Shown here piece after piece: positions 9,165 through 18,766 of a stretch of DNA of 64,000 bases. A program made the translations under genes and the position numbers. The DNA is from Kosakonia sp. SMBL-WEM22. GTDB taxonomy: Bacteria > Pseudomonadota > Gammaproteobacteria > Enterobacterales > Enterobacteriaceae. The DNA is taken from NCBI RefSeq assembly GCF_014490785.1, contig NZ_CP051488.1, positions 62,001 through 126,000 on the forward strand. The letters are read 5' to 3'. The number at the start of each line of letters is the position of its first letter. Within the stretch, counting starts at the first letter, position 1. The notes beneath the pieces were generated by a model, which had not been told where the DNA came from, searched no databases, and saw only the letters and a list, made by a program, of their open reading frames with translations.

Positions 9165-10847
9165 ATGATGTGGAGATGTGTTGGGGTTACCATTTTTCTA
9201 CTGCTATGGAGTGCGTTTAGCCTGGCGGCTTGTCCGGTCTGGTCACCATCACGGGCGCAGGATGAGGTACAGCGCCTGAAACAGCAGCTCAGCAGATGGA
9301 ACGAAGATTACTGGTCAAGAGGCGCAAGCGAGGTGAGCGATGATGTTTACGATCGGATGAGCGCGCGCCTGGCGAACTGGCAGCACTGTTTCAACATGAC
9401 ATCCGCAGACCTTGCGCCAGCTTTGTCGGGCGGCAATCATGCTCATCCGGTTGCCCATACCGGGGTGCGTAAGCTGGCCGATAAATGGGCCCTGCAGCAG
9501 TGGATGCGCGGAAAGCAGGATCTTTGGGTGCAGCCAAAAGTGGATGGCGTTGCCGTCACGCTGGTCTATCGCAACGGCAGGCTGGCACAGGCGATCAGCC
9601 GGGGTAATGGCCTTGCGGGCGAGGAGTGGACAGCAAAGGCGCAGGCCATTCCCGCGATCCCAAAAACCGTTACCGGTGCATTGGCGGATAGCGTCCTGCA
9701 GGGTGAGCTCTATTTACGCCGCAAGGGACATATCCAAAAACAGGCCGGTGGGCTTAATGCCAGGGCAAAAGTCGCCGGCGCGATGATGCGGCACGACAAC
9801 CCGGAGCTGCTTAATGAGCTTGCTTTTTTTGTCTGGGCCTGGCCCGATGGCCCTGCCACCTTGGCGCAGCGGTTGGTGGTACTGAAAAAGGCGGGCTTTG
9901 AAGAGGCGCACTACTACAGCGCACCGGTCAACAGCGTGCAGGACGTTGAGCGTCTTCGTCAGCACTGGTTCACTTCGCCGCTGCCCTTCGTCACGGATGG
10001 CGTGGTGGTACGCACAAGTGCGGAGCCTGCGGGCAAAGCGTGGTTACCCGGTCAAAGTGACTGGGTAGTAGCCTGGAAGTATGAACCGGTAGAAGAGGTG
10101 GCAGCGGTACAGGATATTCAATTTGCAATCGGGCGGACCGGGAAAATCTCCGTTGTCGCGCTGCTGGAGCCAGTAAAACTTGATGATAAGCGCGTGCAGC
10201 GCGTGAATATTGGGTCGGTTCAGCGCTGGCAGGCGTTAGATATCGCACCGGGCGATCATATTGCCGTCACCCTTGCCGGGCAGGGGATCCCTCGCGTGGA
10301 GCGCGTGGTCTGGCGTAACCTTGTTCGAAAGCCGCCCACACCGCCGGAAGCTCGTTTTACACCGCTGAGCTGCTTTTATACCACGCCGGATTGTCAGCAA
10401 CAGTTTATTGCCCGCCTCTCCTGGCTCAGTTCGGACAAGGCGCTCGACATCACCGGATTGAGTGAAAGCGGCTGGCGGACTCTGCATCAGGCGCACCATT
10501 TTGAGCATCTATTCTCCTGGCTTACGCTAACAAAAGAGCAGTTGCAGACCACACCCGGAATGTCGCCCACGCGCGGCCTGCAACTCTGGCATCGTTTTTC
10601 CTTAACGCGTGAGAGGCCATTAAGCCGCTGGCTTCATGCGCTCGGTGCGCCGCTGCCGCAATCGGCGATCAATGCGGCGGGCGATATCTCATGGCGGCAG
10701 ATGCGCAGCCGGGATGAACTGGCCTGGCAACAGCTGCCCGCCATCGGTACACAAAAAGCACGGCAGGTTGTTGCTTTTATCCGTGCGCCGGTAATTGAGC
10801 AGTTGACGTCCTGGCTTGCGAAGCAGGGCGTAAAGGCTTTTCAGTGA
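9165..10847 (+). CDS. ligB: NAD+-dependent DNA ligase LigB
   Basis: The 560-residue product matches E. coli LigB in length and in the segments VQPKVDGVAVTLVYR and KWLPGQ-like WLPGQSDWVVAWKYEP. The adenylated lysine is K125 in KVDG. LigB is a shortened NAD+ ligase with the nucleotidyltransferase, OB and HhH regions but without a BRCT domain. Residues 1-22 look like a signal or membrane segment (FLLLWSAFSLAAC), as in the E. coli protein; its biological role is still unclear. The start is preceded by GGGAGAAGG. It is divergent from gmk and overlaps the convergent yicG by 7 bp. Confidence 0.95.
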   Translation: MMWRCVGVTIFLLLWSAFSLAACPVWSPSRAQDEVQRLKQQLSRWNEDYWSRGASEVSDDVYDRMSARLANWQHCFNMTSADLAPALSGGNHAHPVAHTGVRKLADKWALQQWMRGKQDLWVQPKVDGVAVTLVYRNGRLAQAISRGNGLAGEEWTAKAQAIPAIPKTVTGALADSVLQGELYLRRKGHIQKQAGGLNARAKVAGAMMRHDNPELLNELAFFVWAWPDGPATLAQRLVVLKKAGFEEAHYYSAPVNSVQDVERLRQHWFTSPLPFVTDGVVVRTSAEPAGKAWLPGQSDWVVAWKYEPVEEVAAVQDIQFAIGRTGKISVVALLEPVKLDDKRVQRVNIGSVQRWQALDIAPGDHIAVTLAGQGIPRVERVVWRNLVRKPPTPPEARFTPLSCFYTTPDCQQQFIARLSWLSSDKALDITGLSESGWRTLHQAHHFEHLFSWLTLTKEQLQTTPGMSPTRGLQLWHRFSLTRERPLSRWLHALGAPLPQSAINAAGDISWRQMRSRDELAWQQLPAIGTQKARQVVAFIRAPVIEQLTSWLAKQGVKAFQ

Positions 10848-11458
10848 ACATTATGCCTGTAATGAAACACCGGCAGGCCCAGCTTCCAGCGTATCGCCAG
10901 CAGGCGGCTGGTAAAGCCAAACAGCAGGGTGGTAATCACCACGATGTCATGATTGGTGACGACATGGCTTAGCGCGATATAGAACACGGCGGCAGCAAAC
11001 GCGATCCCGGCATAGAGTTCTTTCTGAAACACAAGAGGGATGCGCTTACAGAACATATCGCGCAGCACGCCGCCAAAAACGCCGGTGATGACAGCCGCAA
11101 TCACGGCAATGATGGGGCCTTCGCCCATATCGAGGGCAATTTGCGCCCCGATAATGGAAAATACCACCAGGCCGAGTGCGTCCAGCACCAGAAACAGGCG
11201 GCGCAGGTGTGGCATCACCGGGGCAACGATTGTCGTCAGCACCGCGGCAACAGCAACGATGAGCACATACTCCGGGTGCTTCACCCAGCCAAGCGGATAG
11301 TGGCCAAGCAGGATATCGCGCACCGAGCCGCCGCCGAGCGCGGTCGCAGTGGCAATAATAATGACGCCAAAGGTGTCCATTCGACGCCGCCCGGCGGCCA
11401 GCGCGCCGGTCATGGCTTCGGCAGTGATGCCGATCAGATAGAGAATGTGTAACAGCAT
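10841..11458 (-). CDS. yicG: YicG, TRIC/UPF0126-family membrane protein
   Basis: The 205-residue product is almost entirely hydrophobic with about seven transmembrane segments and two related halves, each containing a GG(S/V)xRD(I/M) element (GGGSVRDILLG and GGVLRDMFC), the hallmark of the UPF0126/TRIC family of trimeric cation channels. Length equals E. coli YicG. It is convergent with ligB and overlaps its 3' end. It marks the left boundary of the accessory island: in E. coli dinD and yicC follow next. Confidence 0.93.
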   Translation of the reverse strand: MLLHILYLIGITAEAMTGALAAGRRRMDTFGVIIIATATALGGGSVRDILLGHYPLGWVKHPEYVLIVAVAAVLTTIVAPVMPHLRRLFLVLDALGLVVFSIIGAQIALDMGEGPIIAVIAAVITGVFGGVLRDMFCKRIPLVFQKELYAGIAFAAAVFYIALSHVVTNHDIVVITTLLFGFTSRLLAIRWKLGLPVFHYRHNVH

Positions 11459-11824
11459 GCCGCCCCCTTAAAATTCAGTGTGGGCAGGGTAATGACTAAG
11501 CACGAATGGGGCGATTGAAATATTCTAAGGAGAGGCATTTCGGATTAGCTGAAATAATGGCGGTAGCGGCGGATATTTTCTGTTATCCATCTGATTTTGA
11601 TTGGATTAGCGCTAAACTTAGTGGGATGGTTACCGGGATTTTAAAGTGGCTACCTATAAATAATATGTAGGTGGAAGAATGCAATGCCAAAGCAGCCCGG
11701 GCGGGTTTATTAATGAGATGGGATGGTTTTTTGATATTCTCAATCTACACTGGCTGGCACAGAAAACTTAAGTCGTTCAACGGCAGTACAGGCTCACACA
11801 ATCACCAACATCAAAAGGTGTGCA
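11459..11824. other. Left island junction, no convincing gene
   Basis: This stretch lies between yicG and the first accessory gene. Composition falls from backbone GC to AT-rich around 11510. It holds the likely yicG promoter and probably a promoter for the 11825 gene. A 60-codon frame from 11671 lacks coding character. I see no att-like repeat or tRNA end here. Confidence 0.5.
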
Positions 11825-12175
11825 ATGCTCTTGTTATGCCCCATACACAATAAAGCTGCGAACTATTGTTTATCTAAAAAGATCAAAGAGATACTGCATC
11901 AAAACAAGCCGTTATCAGATTATGCGTTTTGCCGACTGACTGTGCATAAATGGAATAATGGAGTTGAAACCGGTTCTCCTCATTACTTTCTTGAAAAAGA
12001 AGATGTGCAGGCGTTAGAACTTCCGTTCACTACGGTTATCCATCTGAACGACAGAGACATAGAAAAAAAATCGCTAAACGACCGCTTTGTCATTCTGAAA
12101 ATGCGGCGGCTTTTATCGACCGTTTGCTCGGAGTGTATTGCACCGTTGGAAGCATTAGATCTGTGGGATGATTAA
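11825..12175 (+). CDS. Hypothetical protein (116 aa)
   Basis: I do not recognise this protein. It starts MLLLCPIHNKAANYC and has two cysteine pairs, near the N-terminus (Cys5, Cys15) and near the C-terminus (CSEC), which could bind metal. No signal peptide or membrane helix is obvious. An AAGGTG ribosome site precedes the ATG. It is followed after 31 bp by the exported protein at 12207, and the two probably form one transcript. The AT-rich codon use differs from the backbone and matches the immunity genes of the island. Confidence 0.55.
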   Translation: MLLLCPIHNKAANYCLSKKIKEILHQNKPLSDYAFCRLTVHKWNNGVETGSPHYFLEKEDVQALELPFTTVIHLNDRDIEKKSLNDRFVILKMRRLLSTVCSECIAPLEALDLWDD

Positions 12176-12206
12176 AACTCAGCAGCCGGAGAAATAGAGG
12201 ATTGTA

Positions 12207-12716
12207 ATGAGAATAAAGAAAACGACCTCTGCCATCGCTTTCATGATGATATTGAGCTCGGCTAATGCTGTGGCTGATATGCGCCCGCATTCACTGTGGG
12301 ATTTTATTAGTACCATGCGTAAATCCTTAGCGGATACCAATGTTGCTACGCTTAACCGCTTACCCGTGACGTTTTGGCTCAAGGATCAGAACGAGTACAT
12401 CAATTTTTACGGTGCTGAGAATGTCGCATTTTCTGCGGCGGGAAGGGCAACCGGTATTGAATTAAGGCTGAGCAGAGATCCGCATGAAAAAACGGTGATG
12501 TTTATGTTTCACTGGCGGGGTGAGTGCCTGACCCGGAGTGAAATCAAAAAGCATTATCCGATGCTCACGATTACTGACACTCCACGAGGCCATTCATTAG
12601 ATGAAGTGACCAGTTACACGACGCCTGCCGGTGCGTCTGGCGAGAGCGTGACGTTCAGCTTTACCGCTAAAATGCCAGATTGCCTGAGTGATGTGATTAT
12701 CAGCCGGGAGGGTTGA
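12207..12716 (+). CDS. Predicted exported hypothetical protein (169 aa)
   Basis: An N-terminal signal peptide is clear: MRIKK followed by a hydrophobic core and a likely cleavage after SANAVA. The mature part is about 145 residues with two cysteines (GECLTR and PDCLSD) that could form a periplasmic disulfide. The ribosome site GAGGATTGTA precedes the ATG. I do not recognise the family. Position beside an rhs island and export to the periplasm would suit an immunity protein against a periplasm-acting effector, but that is inference only. Confidence 0.6.
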   Translation: MRIKKTTSAIAFMMILSSANAVADMRPHSLWDFISTMRKSLADTNVATLNRLPVTFWLKDQNEYINFYGAENVAFSAAGRATGIELRLSRDPHEKTVMFMFHWRGECLTRSEIKKHYPMLTITDTPRGHSLDEVTSYTTPAGASGESVTFSFTAKMPDCLSDVIISREG

Positions 12717-14197
12717 CGGCGTGCAAGCTTGCCAGCCATGTCGGAGGTACACTAGCCTTACCGCCACGCTACGTGCATCGGCGTCCATTCGGCGCAAAAT
12801 AACCAATATTCCCACCCCTATAATTAGTTGCCTCTTTAATTAAAATATTATTCTTTCTTACCAAATCCTTTAAATCAGGCGGTATTGCAAAGGCGAAACT
12901 CTTTCTTTACTAACGTACCAGCACGTTATTATTTGTGTCTTTCATGAAATATGCTGTACTTACTCTCATTTCATTCCTACCTTCAATGCCGAATTTTCTT
13001 GAAATAGGAATCATCTGTATATAAAAGATAATGACAGTATGTTTCTATATCAATTATTGGTATATTCAGCAGCGAGCGCGCATCAATTATGTACAATCAT
13101 AATAGCCGCTTCGTTATCTGACATTACCTGTTTGAACTGGCTGCGAATGGCGTGTGCGACACGAGCGTACCTGCGTCTGCGGTAGCCATAGCCTTGTTAT
13201 AAAATTTCATAAAACTTGCGACGTGTCTTAACTGAAACTGCAAAGTGTTCTGGCAGATGCCTGCGGCGTTTTCAGTACCCTGAAAATAGTGGGTTATTTG
13301 CTGATGTGTTGTGATTTATAGAGCATCGCTGATTGGATCTGTGGTTCTGATTTGCGATTCGATCTCCACTAATGCGCACTGGGTGGGCCGCTCCGTAAAG
13401 GTAAATTCAAAAAAAAATTAATACATTATAAACTGCATACTTATCTGGTTTCCCAGAAGGGGGCCAGAAGTTCAGCATCCGTTCCCCTTTGGCATTAGCG
13501 ACATTTTTTTCAGAAAGCAGAGTAGGTTTCCTAATTGGACGGAACAGGAAAAAGTGTTAATTTTGAAAAAGTCACAATAAGATGACCTCAGTGAGGCCAC
13601 GATCAAGTTACACAGAAAAACATATCAACATTATTAGAATAAATTAATTGCTTGGCTATAAATGGCAATAAAATCAGGAAAATCATATCTATTAAAAGGT
13701 GTAATCACACCTGATTTATTGAATAAGCATCTTTTTGAAATACACAGGCGTAAAAATAATACATAATAATAAAAACATACTTCCCTGAATATTATCTTTC
13801 ATAACGCATGCTTAATGTTATTTAGAGGGATAAAGGATCCTTTATCCACACAAAGTGACGTTTCTTTAGTCTTGTCTTATTAGAATTTTTATTCTCTTCG
13901 ATGGGTACATTCATTTTGCTAGTGATGGCACAACTCTAAAATACCCTCTCCTGTGTCGACGTTGAACTCCTGGATGATCGGCTGACTTGTCGTGTTGGGC
14001 GCAAAAATCGGCGGCCCGATTGGGGACTATACTAGAATGGTTATTGCCGTACTTCCGGCGGCGGATAATGAGAATGGTATATCAAGTGGGAAAGCTAACC
14101 CCACGCTTCGCCGCGTTATGAGTGATGTGACTCTCTTGTATCGAAAAAGAGAAAGCAAAGGATCAGGCTATACTGATGGTTTTATAAGGAGATAAAA
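12717..14197. other. AT-rich region without recognisable genes
   Basis: About 1.5 kb with no ORF that looks coding on either strand. A short GC-richer patch around 13080-13400 may be a decayed gene fragment, but stops occur in all frames. Poly-A/T tracts cluster at 13390-13450 and 13620-13810. The last 200 bp probably hold the promoter of the ankyrin gene. The 67-codon frame at 13992-14195 has no family resemblance. Confidence 0.5.
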
Positions 14198-14965
14198 ATG
14201 AAAACTTTGCGAAGGCTAATTTGCAGTCTCCTCGCAGGGCTGGCACTCTTTTCTGTTGTAATACCCGGTCACGGAAGCATGAATATGAAACAAGCAGCGC
14301 CGGAAGTTTATTTTAGCGGCACGCAATTACAGCTCGCTCAGGCAATTGCTGAGCATAATTTGTCTGAAGTAAAAGTCTTGTTAAAAAGCACTGATTTAAA
14401 TAAACCCGGCCGTCAGAGCATGACTATGCTGATGTACGCGCTATTGGAGGCGACAAACGGCGATGGCCGCTCTCTGTCTATCGTGACGGAGCTGGTCAAA
14501 GCGGGCGCGGATCCGCTACAGGATATTCCTGATTTTGGCAGCCCGGCAGCCGTGATGGCGAGCTCAAACAACCCTGCTTATCTCAAAGCGTTGATTGACG
14601 GTGGCCTCAGCCCCAACGCCATGACCAATTACCAGCCGTTGATTTTTAACTCCGCCTCTGACAATTCGTTTGCCGTTCTGAAGTATTTATTGTTAGCGGG
14701 TGCCGATGTCAATAAAACAGACAGCGCCGGTAAAACGGTATTGATGTCCGCCCTGGCTGGCATGGAACTGGACCAGGTTGAGTATTTGCTGAACCATGGT
14801 GCTAACCCCAATATTGAAAACCAGAATGGCTTAAATTTTGGGAAGATGCTCTCAGATGTTATCGATCGCGAAAAAGAGAGCGATAAAAGAACCGTCGATA
14901 AATTAGAAGAGATTCGTAAGCTTGCCATCCGCAAAGGCTTGCACTGGCCGCCCGCTAAAGAGTGA
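14198..14965 (+). CDS. Exported ankyrin-repeat protein, candidate immunity protein
   Basis: The product has 255 residues. The N-terminus (MKTLRRLICSLLAGLALFSV) is a signal peptide without a lipobox Cys. The mature part carries ankyrin-type repeats, clearest at VTELVKAGADPLQ, LKALIDGGLSPNA, LKYLLLAGADVNKTDSAGKT and VEYLLNHGANPNIENQNG. A ribosome site (AAGGAG) precedes the ATG. Exported ankyrin proteins are known as immunity proteins for some type VI effectors, including some lipases; the position 5' of an rhs gene fits that, but the cognate effector is not visible here. Confidence 0.8.
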   Translation: MKTLRRLICSLLAGLALFSVVIPGHGSMNMKQAAPEVYFSGTQLQLAQAIAEHNLSEVKVLLKSTDLNKPGRQSMTMLMYALLEATNGDGRSLSIVTELVKAGADPLQDIPDFGSPAAVMASSNNPAYLKALIDGGLSPNAMTNYQPLIFNSASDNSFAVLKYLLLAGADVNKTDSAGKTVLMSALAGMELDQVEYLLNHGANPNIENQNGLNFGKMLSDVIDREKESDKRTVDKLEEIRKLAIRKGLHWPPAKE

Positions 14966-15173
14966 ATGGTGCTTCACAATACTTATCGCTCCTCTCCGAG
15001 GCGATAATTCCATCTGTACTTTATTACCTTTACTAGTGCAGGCGTTTTTTTATTCTGTTATAAAAAGAAGTTGTTACGGGGTGCATCTGAAATAAAGTAT
15101 CGCCTTTATTTTTCTTCGGGATAAAAACTTAAATATTCTGTTAAGAACACGCAATCCATAGCAGGAAATTTAT

Positions 15174-16420
15174 ATGGCGACAGTAAATGCTATCGGCAAA
15201 TTGCAATATGCGCCGGCATCGAAAGGCAACGTAAAAGCGGAAAGCGCCAACCCCTTAAAAAGAAAAGCTGGTGATGCGAGTGGGGCGATATTGTTCATAC
15301 CGGGCTGGATATGATAGGGGCGGTACCGGTGTTGGGCGTCGTGGCCGATGGTGCGAACGCTGCTATTTATGCCGCCGAAGGGGACTACGGCAACGCTGCG
15401 GCGAACTTTGTACCAGGGGGGACGCGGCCTTCAAAGCCGGTAAGATGGCGGTCAAAGTGGGCAAAGTGTTAGAGGCGGCGAGCGCGACAAAAGGGCTGGT
15501 AAAAGAGACCGCAAAGCTCGCTGAGAAATCGGCCGTGCAAGTTGAAAAAGCTGCCCTGAAAGCCGCCAAAGAAGGTGCGGAAGATGCCGTAAAAGCGAAA
15601 AAAGCGGGCAGTGAAAAGGGCGGCAGCGATAAAGGCAAAGCCAAAAAAGAGACCGAGTCGTGCAAGATCCCCAATACCGCAGATGTAACGCCGCTCGTCG
15701 GGAGCCCGGTTAATGCTACTCTCGGCATTAAAATTCTTTTCGGGGAGAAAGATAACGACTTTTTCTTCCCGGCCTCCGTACCGCTGAACTGGCAGCGCTA
15801 TTACTTTTCTGACGAAATCGGCAACGGCTGGCTCGGTCAGAGGGGGGTTACCGCTCTCGCTGGAGGTTCGCGCGCAGGATGACGTGCTATTGTTTATCGA
15901 CGAGCAGGGGCGCGAAATCGAATACCTGTGGCCGGAGCCCCTCGCGGGCGAGATAAACCTGTATCAGTATGCGCCGAACCCGCTGGTGTGGGCGGATCCG
16001 TGAGGGTTGGCGCCGTGCATCTATTTTAACAAAACACATAAAGACTCATTACCGAAACCAAAAGTAATGGGACCTAACGGCGGCCGACTACAGTCGCATC
16101 TCGGGCTTCAGCAAGAATGGGCGATTAATAACCTATCTCAGTATGGTTATAATCCTAAGCTTGCACCTACTGTAACGATCGAAACAGGTAAGGGATTGCC
16201 TCATATAATAATATCCAACGCACAAAATGCCAGACGCAATCTACGAGTTGCGCAAGGTAAAGGGAAATGGTCATTATCGTTACAAGATGAGTTAAATAAT
16301 ATAGTCACCGATTTTCGGGATGCAGGTTTTAAAGATGAAGTCATTCAAAGTGTTCTAGATCAGCAATATAGAATGCTTGATAAACTTAATGTTCCGTATG
16401 CTAAGGTGGAGTTATTATGA
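15174..16420 (+). pseudogene. rhs gene with internal deletion and Tox-SHH-like C-terminal tip
   Basis: This is the only rhs copy with its own start (ATG 15174, RBS AGGA). The N-terminal region (MATVNAIGKLQYAP, the GLDMIGAVPVLG helix, an Ala/Lys-rich coil) and the first part of the core (DNDFFFPASVPLNWQRYY) are present. Two single-base losses in G runs, near 15279 and 15416, shift the frame out and back. A further shift lies near 15840. At about 15950 the core jumps directly to its very end (INLYQYAPNPLVWADP), so about 3 kb of core is deleted. TGA at 16001 then precedes GLAPC and the tip. The tip (16007-16420) resembles the HNH/EndoVII Tox-SHH nucleases, but the SHH signature reads SHL. Confidence 0.85.
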
Positions 16421-16848
16421 ATAACGATTTTTTTAAGCTTAATAAGATTTTCAGATTAGATACATATGCGGAAGCGTCTAAACAAAATGAGATTGATGCT
16501 TTAAAAGATCATTTTAAAAATTTAAATATTCCGGATGAATACTTGCATTTCATTAATCAAATATCTTAAGCCGAAATTTTAGTGTTGGATGAGGTTTATC
16601 TGCGTATTTGGGGGGCTAAGGGTTGCCTAGAAATTAACAAAGAGCATCACGTTCAAAAGTATATTCCTGAATCCTTGGCAATAGGTGATGATGAAGGAGG
16701 CCAGATTATATTTTATGCTAAAGGAAGTAATGGATATGGTCTCTACAAAGTTGGTTTTGGAAATTTGGATATAAACGATGCAGAGTTTATATCTCCTTCT
16801 TTGCGTAGTCTCTTAATTGATGGTGTTGGAGCTGAAGTTTTAGTTTAA
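16417..16848 (+). pseudogene. SUKH (SMI1/KNR4)-type immunity gene with premature stop
   Basis: The gene starts with an ATGA overlap with the toxin stop (translational coupling). TAA at 16567 interrupts the frame after codon 50; the frame continues open to TAA at 16846-16848, for a full length of 143 codons. IPDEYLHFINQIS before the stop and the later YLRIWG segment match the SUKH fold, a broad immunity family for nuclease toxins. Toxin and immunity gene have therefore decayed together, as expected once the toxin is inactive. Confidence 0.75.
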
Positions 16849-16865
16849 CAGCTATATTTTTTACC

Positions 16866-17111
16866 ATGGCGCGGGTCGACAGCGCCTTCGACGACTGCGA
16901 AATCTACTGGTACCACCCCGAACTGAACGGCCTGCCGGAGCGGGTGACGGACGCTGATGGCCAGACCGTCTGGCGCGGGCAGTTCAGCACCTGGGGCAAA
17001 ACGGAGCGCGAACTCAGCGTACCGCAGTGGCAGGTGCCGCAGAACCTGCGCTTCCAGGGGCAATATCTCGACCGCGACAAATTTGTCGGGAACACATTTG
17101 AATACGCGTAG
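16866..17111 (+). pseudogene. rhs core 3' fragment (module 1)
   Basis: This is the last 70 residues or so of an Rhs core (DDCEIYWYHPELNGLPERVT to LRFQGQYLDRD) with no start of its own. It joins abruptly to the end of the SUKH gene. Nearly the same sequence occurs at 19475, 21990 and 24585. The core frame is closed at TAG 17109 inside the 79-nt hairpin element, and the reading frame after the element is shifted by +1. Confidence 0.85.
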
Positions 17112-17154
17112 CGTACCCCGGAAGGGCGAGCCACAGGGATGTGGCGAGTATTGC
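17076..17154 (+). repeat. 79-nt four-hairpin element, copy A
   Basis: Inserted in the rhs core between the codons for LDR and GLHYNLFRYYD. It contains the palindrome CGACAAATTTGTCG, TACGC-GTA-GCGTA, a C-run/G-run hairpin (CCCCGGAAGGG in this copy) and GCCACA-GGGA-TGTGGC. The element brings TAG in frame and a net +73 nt, so the core and toxin tip are out of frame. The same element is present in six further copies in this window. Confidence 0.9.
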
Positions 17155-17694
17155 GGGCTGCACTACAACCTGTTCCGCTACTACGACCTGGTCGCCGGGC
17201 GTTACACGCCGATGGACCCGATTGGGTTGCTTGGTGGGATTAATACTTATGGTTATGTGCCGGACCCATTAGCAAGGATCGATCCGCTTGGCCTGTGTTT
17301 TAGTAAGCGCTTGGGGGATTTTGGCGAATCCCATGCGAAATCTCAGCTCGAAGCCTCAGGCAATTATGCAGATGTTTTTTCGGTGCAAAATAAATCTAAT
17401 AATGGCATTGATTTAGTCGGTTTGAGGCATGACGGGAAATATGATTTCTTTGAAGTAAAAACAAATACAACTGGGTCGGTCGGAAAATTAAGCGATCGGC
17501 AGCTAAGTTCAAAAGATTTCATTAAAACTGTTCTTGGAACAGATGTCCGGAAGGGAGGCTATGACCTTAACGGGTACAGGGTAAATGATATGTTGGATAA
17601 TATAGGCGACACTTACGTTGCTGACGTCTTCGTTGGAAGGGCCGCTAATGGGCGCTGGTTTGTTTCAAAATATTTGATGAGCATTTGGGAGTAA
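17155..17694 (+). CDS. Rhs-CT toxin tip, PD-(D/E)XK-like nuclease (module 1)
   Basis: After the hairpin element the frame GLHYNLFRYYDLVAGRY...DPIGL...DPLGL resumes the end of the core, and from about 17293 a 133-residue variable tip begins. It holds NNGIDLVGLRHDGKYDFFEVKT: Asp, spacing, then Glu-Val-Lys is the D...ExK pattern of restriction-endonuclease-fold DNases common in polymorphic toxins. The toxin frame is open to TAA, but with no start codon fused to secretion domains it cannot be delivered as it stands. The immunity gene follows after 12 bp. Confidence 0.7.
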   Translation, partial: GLHYNLFRYYDLVAGRYTPMDPIGLLGGINTYGYVPDPLARIDPLGLCFSKRLGDFGESHAKSQLEASGNYADVFSVQNKSNNGIDLVGLRHDGKYDFFEVKTNTTGSVGKLSDRQLSSKDFIKTVLGTDVRKGGYDLNGYRVNDMLDNIGDTYVADVFVGRAANGRWFVSKYLMSIWE

Positions 17695-17706
17695 CGGAGT
17701 CGATAA

Positions 17707-18663
17707 ATGAAGAAATTAATTAAAGAAATTGACGGTATTGTTAATTACGTCACTAAGGAGGAGAGGCAGTATTATGAAGAGCTTAACGAGAGACTGGCTC
17801 TTTATTTGGAGGGAGAAACAGATCTTTCTTATAAGTATTTTGTAAATGAAAAAGTAGGCTATCGTGTTGTTCAAGAGGACATAGCTTCTGCGCTTTCAAG
17901 GAAGTTTGATGAGTTCGCTATATATGCGAGGGATTTCTACGCCAATAAAGACGAAGATAGCTTCAACAAGTTAATTAATATTTATTATGTTCAGCTACTC
18001 GCAGTAACATCAGCTCTGTTTATGAAAAAGAGATTGCCCGCGTATCTGGATTCCAACATTAGTTCTTTAGGCTTACTATCTTTTACTTTTTTCACAAAAG
18101 AAGATCAGCTTAATGTTATGGAATACCTTGACTTTTTCCTTGAAAATAAAGCAAGTGAGGCTAAAAGCAAAGGCAATCCGAATCTGGCTCGCTGTGAAGC
18201 AGGACATAGCATTCTCCCGTTATTTGTTATAATTGGTAATGATTTTTTTGGGGTGGAAGAGCATGTTACTTCTTTTGAGGGGCTAGTGGATGGTAGCAGC
18301 GTACCACTTAATATAGACCCCAAAAAAAACCTCAATGAGGTTTACAGTTTCGCTTACAATAATTTCTTGAGCGACGACACTCAAACTGTAAAGGAAGTTT
18401 TTTTAGCCATGGGGGATTTCCATATTAATAACTGCCGTAAAGATTCTAAAAAGTTCTATATTTTTGATGCTACTGAGTGGCAGTTTTTACCGAGTGAGAT
18501 TTTATGTTTATTAAAAATAAGAGTGAATGCTGGGAAAGATATTAGCTTTATCTCTCATCCTGTTATTGATATGTTTAAGCCGTTTATCAAAAGTAATGAT
18601 ATTGAATTGAGTAGCGAAAATATGAAATTTAGGGAGTCAATCTATAATAATCTTTCCAATTAA
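17707..18663 (+). CDS. Putative immunity protein for the module 1 nuclease (318 aa)
   Basis: The cytoplasmic, acidic, largely alpha-helical 318-residue protein starts MKKLIKEIDGIVNYVTKEE after an ACGGAG ribosome site. I do not recognise a named family. Its position directly after the toxin tip and its AT-rich codon use fit an immunity gene. A decayed partial copy of the same gene lies at 33725-33878, which shows this immunity family was once present twice in the island. Confidence 0.7.
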   Translation: MKKLIKEIDGIVNYVTKEERQYYEELNERLALYLEGETDLSYKYFVNEKVGYRVVQEDIASALSRKFDEFAIYARDFYANKDEDSFNKLINIYYVQLLAVTSALFMKKRLPAYLDSNISSLGLLSFTFFTKEDQLNVMEYLDFFLENKASEAKSKGNPNLARCEAGHSILPLFVIIGNDFFGVEEHVTSFEGLVDGSSVPLNIDPKKNLNEVYSFAYNNFLSDDTQTVKEVFLAMGDFHINNCRKDSKKFYIFDATEWQFLPSEILCLLKIRVNAGKDISFISHPVIDMFKPFIKSNDIELSSENMKFRESIYNNLSN

Positions 18664-18766
18664 GACTGATGTTATTTACAGTTAAATTTAGTACCGCTTT
18701 AACTGTAACTGGCATATGTTCACTAACATCTCTAAATCTTGCCGCCTGTGAATCAGTGATACATCC

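Noticed and set aside
11671..11853. 60-codon frame before the first accessory gene
   Set aside because: Overlaps the 11825 gene, no plausible start context and no protein-like composition.
13992..14195. 67-codon frame before the ankyrin gene
   Set aside because: Low-complexity composition, no recognisable family, and it occupies the likely promoter/leader of the ankyrin gene.
15279..15416. Single-base frameshifts in the rhs N-terminus as proof of a pseudogene
   Set aside because: Both lie in G runs and could be sequencing errors. The pseudogene call rests instead on the 3-kb deletion and TGA 16001.
18678..18706. ACAGTTAAA/TTTAACTGT inverted repeat after the module 1 immunity gene as a terminator
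   Set aside because: The stem is AT-rich and lacks a T run; it may be incidental.
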